From assembly GCA_022487185.1 (NCBI GenBank), contig JAKVJE010000002.1, positions 1 through 62,208 on the forward strand: DNA of 62,208 bases, given 5' to 3'. Shown here piece by piece: positions 31,847 to 39,458 of the stretch. The DNA comes from Microbacteriaceae bacterium (GTDB taxonomy: Bacteria > Actinomycetota > Actinomycetes > Actinomycetales > Microbacteriaceae). The translations under genes were made by a program, and so were the position numbers. A model generated the notes under the pieces. That model saw only the letters and a program-made list of their open reading frames with translations. It made no database searches and had not been told where the DNA came from. Within the stretch, counting starts at the first letter, position 1. Every line of letters begins with the position of its first letter.

Positions 31847-33228
31847 CCGAGACGATCCCGGTTGGGGCCCAGCCGTTTCAGAGCGCGCCAGTGCATGCCA
31901 GTGTCATGCACATCAATGGCGGCAAGCCGCTCAACGGGCGCATCGATATCAAGGGCGCCAAGAACCTCGTCACCAAGGCCATGGTGGCCTCGCTGCTGGG
32001 AACCACTCCGAGTGTCCTCCGCAATGTCCCCGACATCAGTGACGTCCGGGTGGTTGCCGGGCTGCTGGATCTGCATGGGGTGAAGATTTCCCATGGGGAG
32101 CACCTCGATGATCTGGTACTGGACCCGCGTGCGGTGGAGCAAGCCCACATGGCCGAGATCAACGCCTATGCAGGCGATTCCCGTATTCCCATCCTTTTCT
32201 GCGGACCGCTGCTCCACCGGCTGGGGGAGGCCCTGATCCCGGACCTCGGCGGCTGCAAGATCGGATCCCGACCCATCGACTACCACCTGGCGGTGTTGCG
32301 CAGTTTCGGGGCGAAGGTCGAAAAGCTTCCCGAGGGTATCCGGATGACGGCCCCGGATGGGCTCCACGGGGCCAAGATTGAGCTCCCCTATCCGAGTGTT
32401 GGCGCTACCGAACAGGTGCTGCTGACCTCGACCCTGGCCGAGGGCATCACCGTGCTGAAGGGTGCGGCCGTCGAGCCCGAGATCATAGATCTGGTCGCCA
32501 TCCTGCAGAAGATGGGTGCCGTGATCACGGTTCAGGCCGATCGGGTCATCCGGGTGGAGGGCGTTCAGGAGCTCAAGGGCTACGTCCACCGTGCGATCTG
32601 TGACCGCAACGAGGCGGCCTCCTGGGCCTCCGCGGCCCTTGCCACCGAGGGGGACATCACGGTAGGCGGGGCAAAGCAGGAGGACATGATGGCCTTCCTG
32701 AACGTCTTCCGCAAGGTCGGGGGCGGGTTCGAGGTCATGGAGGATGGCATCCGCTTCTACCAGGCCGATTCCGAGCTGCACTCGGTGGCAATCGAGACCG
32801 ACGTCCACCCGGGATTCATGACTGATTGGCAGCAGCCGCTCGTCGTCGCCCTGACGAAGGCCCACGGGATGTCGGTTGTGCACGAAACGGTCTATGAGAA
32901 CCGTTTCAAGTTCACGGAGGCCCTGGTACAGATGGGGGCCAACATCCAGCTGTATCGCGAATGCCTGGGGAGCGTGCACTGCCGTTTCGGCGAGCGCAAC
33001 TTCTTCCACTCCGCGGTGATTGCGGGGCCGACCGGTCTCCACGGTGCAGACATCGTGGTCCCCGACCTCCGTGGCGGGTTCTCCCATGTGGTGGCCGCAC
33101 TGAGCGCACAGGGGCATTCCACCGTGCGCAACGTCGGCATCATCAGCCGCGGATATGAACGCTTCACCGAGAAGCTGGATGCGCTCGGCGCCGACTTCGA
33201 CGATGACGCTGCCGAGGTCCGCGCGTGA
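31843..33228 (+). CDS. murA: UDP-N-acetylglucosamine 1-carboxyvinyltransferase
   Basis: 461 residues. EPSP-synthase-like inverse barrel. The substrate Lys region is IDIKGAKNLVTKAM (about 35-47). The catalytic, fosfomycin-reactive Cys is in LGGCKIGSRPIDYHL near 138. Also TDVHPGFMTDWQQPL near 325 and ENRFKFTEALVQMGA. It catalyses the first committed step of peptidoglycan synthesis. About 20 extra N-terminal residues precede HINGGKPLNG. The start overlaps terC by four nucleotides and the stop overlaps plsC by four, so it is translationally embedded in the TerC operon. Confidence 0.96.
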   Translation: MTETIPVGAQPFQSAPVHASVMHINGGKPLNGRIDIKGAKNLVTKAMVASLLGTTPSVLRNVPDISDVRVVAGLLDLHGVKISHGEHLDDLVLDPRAVEQAHMAEINAYAGDSRIPILFCGPLLHRLGEALIPDLGGCKIGSRPIDYHLAVLRSFGAKVEKLPEGIRMTAPDGLHGAKIELPYPSVGATEQVLLTSTLAEGITVLKGAAVEPEIIDLVAILQKMGAVITVQADRVIRVEGVQELKGYVHRAICDRNEAASWASAALATEGDITVGGAKQEDMMAFLNVFRKVGGGFEVMEDGIRFYQADSELHSVAIETDVHPGFMTDWQQPLVVALTKAHGMSVVHETVYENRFKFTEALVQMGANIQLYRECLGSVHCRFGERNFFHSAVIAGPTGLHGADIVVPDLRGGFSHVVAALSAQGHSTVRNVGIISRGYERFTEKLDALGADFDDDAAEVRA

Positions 33229-33959
33229 CCGGACGTGGTTCGCTGGAGCGGCCGGGATTTGCTCGGTTCGTCACCTCGTGGGCGCTCCCGATCCTAGATC
33301 TCATCGCAGGCCAGGACTACCGTGATGCCGCTCGGATCCCAAAACAGGGGCCGGCGATCTTCGTCGTGAACCATGTGAGCAAGATCGATCCTGTGCTGAT
33401 GGCCCGATTCCTGTGGCGGCAGGGGCGGATGTTCCGGTTCCTGGCGAAACAGCAGCTTTTCGAGGCTCCGATCCTCGGGCGTTTCCTGCACGGGTTGCAG
33501 CTGATCCCGGTCGATCGAGCCTCCGGGGGCGGGCATTCCCTTCAGGAGGCCCAGGACTGGATCGCGCGGGGGACCGGTGTGGTGATCTACCCGGAGGGAA
33601 CCCTGACGCGTGACCCGGACCTCTGGCCGATGCGCGGCCACCCGGGGATGGTCCGGCTCTGCCTGGAGACCGGAGCCCCGCTGATCCCGCTCGCGCAGTG
33701 GGGCGGGCAGGATATTTTGCCCAGATACGCCAAGCGCCTGCACCTGGTGCCGCGCAAGCAGTTCCACGTTCAGGCCGGGAACCCGATTCCCGCATCCACT
33801 GTTCGTGACTGGGTACGTGAGGACGGGGTTCGCGGGGCGACGGATCGCATCATGCTTCAGATCACGTCGCTCCTGGAACAGCTGCGGGGGCCCAAGCCGC
33901 CCCGGGGCCTCTGGTCACCGCGGCACGGGAGTTCCTCGGACGGGGAGGGCAACTCGTGA
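33225..33959 (+). CDS. plsC: 1-acyl-sn-glycerol-3-phosphate acyltransferase
   Basis: 244 residues. The acyltransferase box I is NHVSKIDPVLMARFL (NHxxxxD, about 46). Box II is around LFEAPILGRFLHGLQLIPVD and box III is YPEGTLTRDPDLWPMRG (about 125). Box IV is PLIPLAQWGG. It esterifies lysophosphatidic acid to phosphatidic acid at the membrane. GTG start overlapping murA (GTGA) and stop overlapping gpsA (GTGA). The murA-plsC-gpsA-ddl order is a standard actinobacterial cluster. Confidence 0.94.
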   Translation: MTGRGSLERPGFARFVTSWALPILDLIAGQDYRDAARIPKQGPAIFVVNHVSKIDPVLMARFLWRQGRMFRFLAKQQLFEAPILGRFLHGLQLIPVDRASGGGHSLQEAQDWIARGTGVVIYPEGTLTRDPDLWPMRGHPGMVRLCLETGAPLIPLAQWGGQDILPRYAKRLHLVPRKQFHVQAGNPIPASTVRDWVREDGVRGATDRIMLQITSLLEQLRGPKPPRGLWSPRHGSSSDGEGNS

Positions 33960-34960
33960 GTGTCGCCGTGGTGGGCGCCGGGTCCTGGGGGACGGCGTTC
34001 GCGAAGTGTCTCGCCGATGGCGGCAACGATGTCACAATCTGGGCGCGTCGGCGGAAGGTCGTCGATGAGATCAACTACGAGCATCGGAATGGGGATTACC
34101 TTCCCGAGATCTGGCTCCCGGAGAATCTGACGGCCGACCTGGATGTGGCCTCTGCTCTCCGCGATGTCCGTCTCGTGTTCCTCGCCATCCCCGCTCAGAA
34201 GCTCCGCGCGCAGCTGGGGGCCATGAGCGGGCTGTTCGATGAACAGGCCGTACTGATCAGTCTTTCGAAGGGACTGGAAAAGGGCACCCGTCTGCGCATG
34301 AGTGAGGTGATCCATGAGGCACTCGACTGGCCGGAGGACCAGATTGCCTCTCTGAGCGGCCCGAATATCGCCCTCGAGATCGCGCAGGAACAGCCCAGCG
34401 CCGCTGCGGTGGCCGCCACCACGGAGGCGGTGGCCTCTGAGATTGCCGCTGTCGCGACCAACTCGTATTTCAGCGCGTTCACGAACACCGACCTGGTGGG
34501 AACCGAATTCGGCGGAACCTTGAAGAATCTCGTCGCTGTGGCCGTAGGGATCGTTGCGGGTGTGGGGTACGGGGAAAACACGAAGGCCTCGATTATCACG
34601 AGAGGGCTTGCGGAGATCACCCGGTTCGCGGTGCAATTCGGGGCAAAACCCACCACGATGGCAGGGCTGGCCGGCCTGGGGGACCTGATCGCCACCTGCG
34701 AGTCGCCCCTCTCCCGGAATCACACTGCCGGGCGGCTCCTCGGTGAGGGGAAACCGCTCTCAGAGGTCATCGACCGGATGCAGCAGACGGCCGAGGGGCT
34801 GAGCTCAGTGGCCCCTGTCCTGGAACTGGCTCGAGTGCACGGCATCGCCATGCCGATTGTGACGCAGGTCTCCGAGGTCCTCGCCGGTACCATGGATCCA
34901 CGAGATATCGCTCCGCATCTGACCAGTGAGGTGGATTCACCGGTGAGCGAGCTGGGCTGA
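33956..34960 (+). CDS. gpsA: Glycerol-3-phosphate dehydrogenase (NAD(P)+)
   Basis: 334 residues. N-terminal VAVVGAGSWGTAFAKCLADG (NAD motif), then LVFLAIPAQKLR. The middle has SLSKGLEKGTRLRMSEVI and SLSGPNIALEIAQEQPSAAA. The C-terminal catalytic helix bundle has GTLKNLVAVAVGIVAGVGYG (catalytic Lys), GLAEITRFAVQFGAKPTT and GLAGLGDLIATCESPLSRNH. It makes glycerol-3-phosphate for the acyltransferase encoded just upstream. GTG start with a 4-nt overlap. Confidence 0.96.
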   Translation: MSVAVVGAGSWGTAFAKCLADGGNDVTIWARRRKVVDEINYEHRNGDYLPEIWLPENLTADLDVASALRDVRLVFLAIPAQKLRAQLGAMSGLFDEQAVLISLSKGLEKGTRLRMSEVIHEALDWPEDQIASLSGPNIALEIAQEQPSAAAVAATTEAVASEIAAVATNSYFSAFTNTDLVGTEFGGTLKNLVAVAVGIVAGVGYGENTKASIITRGLAEITRFAVQFGAKPTTMAGLAGLGDLIATCESPLSRNHTAGRLLGEGKPLSEVIDRMQQTAEGLSSVAPVLELARVHGIAMPIVTQVSEVLAGTMDPRDIAPHLTSEVDSPVSELG

Positions 34961-34976
34961 GCCGAAGGGGGCTTCC

Positions 34977-36044
34977 ATGCAGACTGTTGCGGTGGTGTTT
35001 GGCGGACGATCGAGCGAACACGAGATCAGCTGTGTGTCCGGGGGTGCGGTGCTCTCCGCCATCGACCGCACCCGGTACCGGGTGATTCCGGTGGGAATCC
35101 GGAAAGACGGCCGGATGCAACTTGTGCCCGATGACCCGTCACAGTATGCGATGGATCCCCACCACATGCCGACGATTACGGGGGAGGGACCGGAGGTTCT
35201 CTGGCCCAGCCGCGTCGGCGATCGCATGCTCCGGGTTCTGGAAGACGGCCGCGTCCGAGATGTCGCCGAGATCGATATCGTCTTTCCAGTGCTTCATGGG
35301 CGGTGGGGCGAGGATGGGACCATCCAGGGACTCTTCGAGCTTTCGGGTGTGCCGTATGTGGGGAATGGAGTCCTGGCCTCGGCTGCCGGAATGGACAAGG
35401 AGTTCACCAAACGGATTCTGGATGCCGCCGGGCTTGAGGTCGGACGGTGGGCCGCGGTGCGGCGTGCGGACCGGGCGGATGCCCCCCGCATCGCTGCTGA
35501 CCTCGGCTATCCGGTCTTCGTCAAACCGGCTCGCGCAGGCTCCAGCGTGGGCGTGAGTCGTGCCGAGGGTCCGGACGAACTCGAGCGTGCGGTGGAACTC
35601 GCTTTTGCGGAGGACTCCAAGATCTTGATCGAGCACGAGCTCCGCGGCCGGGAGGTCGAGATCGCCGTGCTGGGCCCCCGAACTGGGGAGGAGCCGCGGG
35701 TTTCCTCGGTGGCTGGCGAGATCGTCGTGTCGTCCGGGGGCTTCTACGACTACCGTTCGAAATATCTATCGGCGGAACAGGCCACGACGATCTGCCCGGC
35801 GGATGTGACGCCGACGCAGCTCGCGGCCCTGCAGCAGGCAGCCAGAGCGACGTTCGTGGCGCTGGACTGCGCCGGGCTGGCGCGCGTCGATATGTTTCTC
35901 GACGGCGACGTGGCGACAATCAACGAGATCAACACACTGCCCGGATTTACCCCGATCTCCATCTTCCCGATCTGCTGGGAGAAATCCGGGCTGGACTACA
36001 CCGAACTGATTACCGACCTGCTCGAGCAGGCGCAGGGGCGCTAA
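34977..36044 (+). CDS. ddl: D-alanine-D-alanine ligase
   Basis: 355 residues, ATP-grasp. VVFGGRSSEHEISCVSGGAV at the start, VFPVLHGRWGEDGTIQGLFE (about 102), YVGNGVLASAAGMDKEFTK (about 122), VFVKPARAGSSVGVSR (about 178), VEIAVLGP and TINEINTLPGFTPISIFP (about 311), with the metal ligands. It makes the D-Ala-D-Ala dipeptide for peptidoglycan. The Tyr of the EGR/SVSY catalytic loop appears as DYRSKYLS. SD-like GAAGGGGG, 16 nt after gpsA. Convergent with rsmD by a 4-nt overlap. Confidence 0.96.
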   Translation: MQTVAVVFGGRSSEHEISCVSGGAVLSAIDRTRYRVIPVGIRKDGRMQLVPDDPSQYAMDPHHMPTITGEGPEVLWPSRVGDRMLRVLEDGRVRDVAEIDIVFPVLHGRWGEDGTIQGLFELSGVPYVGNGVLASAAGMDKEFTKRILDAAGLEVGRWAAVRRADRADAPRIAADLGYPVFVKPARAGSSVGVSRAEGPDELERAVELAFAEDSKILIEHELRGREVEIAVLGPRTGEEPRVSSVAGEIVVSSGGFYDYRSKYLSAEQATTICPADVTPTQLAALQQAARATFVALDCAGLARVDMFLDGDVATINEINTLPGFTPISIFPICWEKSGLDYTELITDLLEQAQGR

Positions 36045-36637
36045 TCTTCGCTCCCGGCTGTTCTCCGGGGCTCGGCGGCCCCGGTCCGCTCGAGGATCCA
36101 GAGCACCGTTTCTCCGTAGCGTTTGGAGCGGCGCAGAGTCAGGGACTCGGGTAGCTCTGGCTCGGGGGAGCGGGACGAACGCTCTACGACGACGCTCGCC
36201 TCTGAGCTCAGCAGCCGGGGAAGAGCGCGAAGATCTGCCGCGAGTTCTGTTTCGGCGAGCGCATACGGCGGATCGAGAAAGACGAGATCAAAGGTTCCGC
36301 TGGACTGCCCGAGCCACCGCCGGACGGGGATGGCTGCCACAGTGGCCCGAGGTCCTGCGATGGCATCCGCCACCGCCGCGGCATTCCGGCGACAGATCTG
36401 GGCAGCGCTCCGTGAGGATTCGACGAGAACCGCGCTGTGCGCTCCTCGTGACAGTGCCTCGAGTCCGAGCGCTCCCGATCCCGCATAGAGGTCCGCGACG
36501 TGTGCTCCGGACAGGAGGCCCTCAGCCTCCAGCGAGGAGAACAGGGCCTCCCGAACCCGGTCGCTGGTGGGCCGGGTGCCGTGGGCTGGGGTCGCCAGGG
36601 GGAGGGAGCCTGCAGCCCCCGAGATGATTCGGGTCAC
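36041..36637 (-). CDS. rsmD: 16S rRNA (guanine966-N2)-methyltransferase
   Basis: 198 residues from GTG 36637. RIISGAAGSLPLATP, then RPTSDRVREALFSSLEAEG, SAM motif I VADLYAGSGALGLEALSRGA (about 57) and the amino-methyltransferase motif LVFLDPPYAL (about 124). GACAAT (36644-36649, minus) ends six nucleotides upstream of the GTG and there is no SD, so it is probably leaderless. Its promoter faces the similar recG promoter 49 bp away. It is on the strand opposite to its neighbours. Confidence 0.94.
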   Translation of the reverse strand: MTRIISGAAGSLPLATPAHGTRPTSDRVREALFSSLEAEGLLSGAHVADLYAGSGALGLEALSRGAHSAVLVESSRSAAQICRRNAAAVADAIAGPRATVAAIPVRRWLGQSSGTFDLVFLDPPYALAETELAADLRALPRLLSSEASVVVERSSRSPEPELPESLTLRRSKRYGETVLWILERTGAAEPRRTAGSED

Positions 36638-36643
36638 CTCAGT

Positions 36644-36704
36644 ATTGTCCCACCCCGTGATCCCGGCGGCGGGGGATGCATTCGTCCGGGGCAGGGCCGA
36701 CAAT
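36644..36704. promoter_or_regulatory. Divergent leaderless promoters of rsmD and recG
   Basis: The same hexamer GACAAT occurs on both strands, at 36644-36649 (minus) and 36699-36704 (plus), each exactly six nucleotides before a GTG start. This symmetry supports both start codons and leaderless initiation. Confidence 0.55.
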
Positions 36705-36710
36705 GGAGGG

Positions 36711-38831
36711 GTGAGTGTTCTCGGGGATCCTCTTTCTTCTCGACTGGGAGAGAAGACGGCCTCGGCGCTCGGCCGTGCCCTCGATCTTCATACCGTTCAG
36801 GATCTGCTGGAGTACGTCCCCCGACGGTACGTGACCAGGGGCGAGCTCACCCCCATCGATCACCTGCAGGCGGGAGAACAGGTGACCCTGGTCGCCGAGG
36901 TCGTTGAAGCCATTGGACGCCCTATGCGGGCTCGGCGGGGCAGCCTCTTGGAGGTGCGCATCGGGGATACGCACGGAGAGCTCCTGCTGACCTTCTTCAA
37001 CCAGAGCTGGCGGGCGTCGGCTCTGGTCCCCGGGGCGCGCGGGATGTTCTCCGGCCGGGTGCAGGAGTACCGGGGGCGGTTACAGCTCTCCCACCCCGAC
37101 TACGAACTGTTCGACGCGGAGGGAGACGATCCCGATCCGGCACGGTGGGCGAACGCTTTGCTCCCGGTGTACCCGGCGAAGACCGGGGTCCCCAGCTGGC
37201 GCATTGCCCGTTCGATCGGGATCCTGCTCGATGAGCTGACGGCTGAAGACGTTCCCGATGCGCTCTCGCCAGAACAGCGTGCGGCGGCGGGAGTCCTCTC
37301 CACGCTGGAAGCGTACCGGGGCATCCACCGTCCGTCGTCGCGGGCACAGGCGGAGCTGGCCCGTGCGACACTGGCCTTTCAGGAGGCGTTGATCTTACAG
37401 ACCAGTCTGCTGCGCACCCGGGCCCGGCTCCGACAGACGCAGGCCCGCCCCCGCCCGGGCGGGGGCGACGGGTTCCTGGCCCAGTTCGACGCACACTGCC
37501 CGTTCGAGTTGACGCCCGGGCAGCGGGAGGTCGGGGATGAAATCTCCGAAGACCTCGTGCGGGCCGTGCCGATGAATCGCCTGCTGCAGGGGGATGTCGG
37601 CGCAGGGAAGACACTGGTGGCCCTCCGGGCGATGCTGCAGGTGGCGGAGACGGGCGGTCAGTCCGCGCTGCTGGTCCCGACCGAGGTGCTCGCGGTACAG
37701 CATTTGCACTCGATCTCGGCGCAGCTGGGACCTGAGCTCCTCCAGGCGGTGGCCCCCACGTTGATCACGGGGTCGATGGGGGCGACGGAACGGCGCAGTG
37801 CCCTCTTGAAGGTCGTCTCAGGGCGCTCCAAAATCGTGGTGGGCACTCATGCGCTGCTGAATGAGGCCACGCAATTCGACGATCTGGGGTTGGTCGTCAT
37901 CGACGAGCAGCACCGATTCGGGGTCCAGCAGCGTGAACAGCTCCGAGAGGGAAGCGGCAGGGTTCCGCACATGCTGCTGATGACTGCCACCCCCATCCCG
38001 CGCACCCTGGCGATGACGGTGTTCGGCGATCTGGATATCTCGACATTGCACGGACTTCCCGGGGGCCGCTCCCCGGTACAGACGTTCGTGGTTCCGGCGG
38101 AGGAACGCCCGGATTGGTATGCCCGGGTCTGGTCCCGCATCGCTGAGGAGGCCCGGGCCGGGCACCGGGTGTTCATCGTGTGCGGGACGATCGATGCCGG
38201 AGCCGATCAGGAGCGCGCCAGCGTCGAGGCCACGGCGCGGGAACTCAAGAGCCGCCCCGAGACTCGGGCCCTCCCCTCGGCGGTGTTGCACGGGCGGATG
38301 AGCGCCGACGAGAAGCGGGTAGTCATGGACGCGTTCGTGTCCGGTCGGGTGCCGGTGCTCTTGGCGACGACGGTGATCGAGGTCGGTGTCGACGTCCCGG
38401 AGGCCACCCTGATGGTGGTGATGGATGCGGAGCGGTTTGGCGTCTCACAGCTCCACCAGCTGCGGGGCAGGATCGGTCGCGGCGCCCTGCCGGGTACGGC
38501 GCTCTTGGTCACTCGGGCCCCGGAGGGGTCCCCCGGGAGACAGCGGGTCGAAGCGGTGGCCTCGACGACGGATGGGTTTGCCCTCGCCGAGCTGGATCTG
38601 GAGCAGCGTTCAGAGGGAGATGTGCTGGGCGACACGCAGTCTGGGCGGGCCGATTCCCTTCGCCTGCTCCGGGTGGGGAGGCGCTCAGACCAGCAGTCGA
38701 TCGCTCGGGCCAGGAGCGTTGCCGAGGACATCCTCGGGGAGGATCCAGAACTCGCCGCGCATCAGGTACTGCGTGGCCTTGTCGAGACTCGGCTGGGCGG
38801 TTCGGAGGCGGCGCATCTCCGGCGCGGCTGA
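36711..38831 (+). CDS. recG: ATP-dependent DNA helicase RecG
   Basis: 706 residues from GTG 36711, which aligns with the normal N-terminus (PLSSRLGEKTASALGRALDL then HTVQDLLEYVPRRY). The wedge OB domain is about 55-150. Walker A is QGDVGAGKTLVALRAML (about 292), motif II is VVIDEQHRFGVQQREQ (about 394), motif III is LLMTATPIPRTLAMTVFGDL, and motifs V-VI include ATTVIEVGVDVPEATLMV and QLHQLRGRIGRG. It remodels stalled forks and branched DNA. Leaderless: GACAAT ends six nucleotides upstream. coaD follows after 21 nt. Confidence 0.96.
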   Translation: MSVLGDPLSSRLGEKTASALGRALDLHTVQDLLEYVPRRYVTRGELTPIDHLQAGEQVTLVAEVVEAIGRPMRARRGSLLEVRIGDTHGELLLTFFNQSWRASALVPGARGMFSGRVQEYRGRLQLSHPDYELFDAEGDDPDPARWANALLPVYPAKTGVPSWRIARSIGILLDELTAEDVPDALSPEQRAAAGVLSTLEAYRGIHRPSSRAQAELARATLAFQEALILQTSLLRTRARLRQTQARPRPGGGDGFLAQFDAHCPFELTPGQREVGDEISEDLVRAVPMNRLLQGDVGAGKTLVALRAMLQVAETGGQSALLVPTEVLAVQHLHSISAQLGPELLQAVAPTLITGSMGATERRSALLKVVSGRSKIVVGTHALLNEATQFDDLGLVVIDEQHRFGVQQREQLREGSGRVPHMLLMTATPIPRTLAMTVFGDLDISTLHGLPGGRSPVQTFVVPAEERPDWYARVWSRIAEEARAGHRVFIVCGTIDAGADQERASVEATARELKSRPETRALPSAVLHGRMSADEKRVVMDAFVSGRVPVLLATTVIEVGVDVPEATLMVVMDAERFGVSQLHQLRGRIGRGALPGTALLVTRAPEGSPGRQRVEAVASTTDGFALAELDLEQRSEGDVLGDTQSGRADSLRLLRVGRRSDQQSIARARSVAEDILGEDPELAAHQVLRGLVETRLGGSEAAHLRRG

Positions 38832-38852
38832 GGCGGTCGGTACACTGGCCCC

Positions 38853-39332
38853 ATGACCAAGCTGGCAGTGTGCCCGGGCTCGTTCGACCCGGTGACGTTG
38901 GGGCATCTGGACGTTTTCCGGGCGGCGTCCGCCATTTTCGACGCGGTTCGTGTGGTCGTGGTGGCGAATCCGGACAAGGGCCCGGGCCTGTTCCCGTTGG
39001 ACGAACGGGCCGACCTGGTCCGTCGCGCCCTGGCGGAGTCTGGGGAGGACCACATCGCGGTGGATGTCCTGGAGGGCGGTCTGCTGGTCGACTACTGCAC
39101 CGCCCATGGTGCAGTCGCCCTCGTGAAGGGCGTGAGGGGTGCCCGGGATGTGGACTATGAGCTTCCGATGGCGGCGGTGAACCGCGAGCTTTCGGGGATC
39201 GAGACGGTTTTCCTCCCGCCCCGTCCGGAGCATGCCCTGGTGTCGAGTTCCCTGGTGCGGCAGCTGGTCGGCCTCGGCGGGGACGCCTCGGCCTATGTGC
39301 CGGCGGCGGTGCTGACGAGGCTGCGGCGATAA
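38853..39332 (+). CDS. coaD: Phosphopantetheine adenylyltransferase
   Basis: 159 residues. Nucleotidyltransferase motif CPGSFDPVTLGHLDVFR (T/HxGH near 15-18), VKGVRGARDVDYELPMA (about 88) and the ISSS-like ALVSSSLVRQLVGLGGD (about 127). It adenylates 4'-phosphopantetheine in CoA synthesis. TACACT (38841-38846) ends six nucleotides before ATG 38853 and there is no SD, so it likely has its own leaderless promoter inside the recG-coaD gap. Confidence 0.97.
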   Translation: MTKLAVCPGSFDPVTLGHLDVFRAASAIFDAVRVVVVANPDKGPGLFPLDERADLVRRALAESGEDHIAVDVLEGGLLVDYCTAHGAVALVKGVRGARDVDYELPMAAVNRELSGIETVFLPPRPEHALVSSSLVRQLVGLGGDASAYVPAAVLTRLRR

Positions 39333-39350
39333 AAGGAACCGCCCATCCAC

Positions 39351-39363
39351 TTACTTATAGTAA
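39351..39363. promoter_or_regulatory. Dyad TTACTTATAGTAA upstream of poxB
   Basis: 5-bp arms TTACT/AGTAA around TAT, at the start of an AT-rich stretch (39,345-39,390) that stands out in this GC-rich window. A regulator site is plausible. Confidence 0.4.
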
Positions 39364-39388
39364 TATCCAATTGAATAGAATAGACCTA

Positions 39389-39417
39389 TCGACTTGTCTG
39401 TGAGGCGGTGGGATAAT
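39389..39417 (+). promoter_or_regulatory. poxB promoter
   Basis: TCGACT (39389-39394), 17-nt spacer, GATAAT (39412-39417); start near 39424, giving a 35-nt leader with SD AAAAGGAG before ATG 39459. Confidence 0.6.
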
Positions 39418-39458
39418 CGCTCCGGTTTCCAACATGAACTCTCTGGAAAAGGAGCGAT

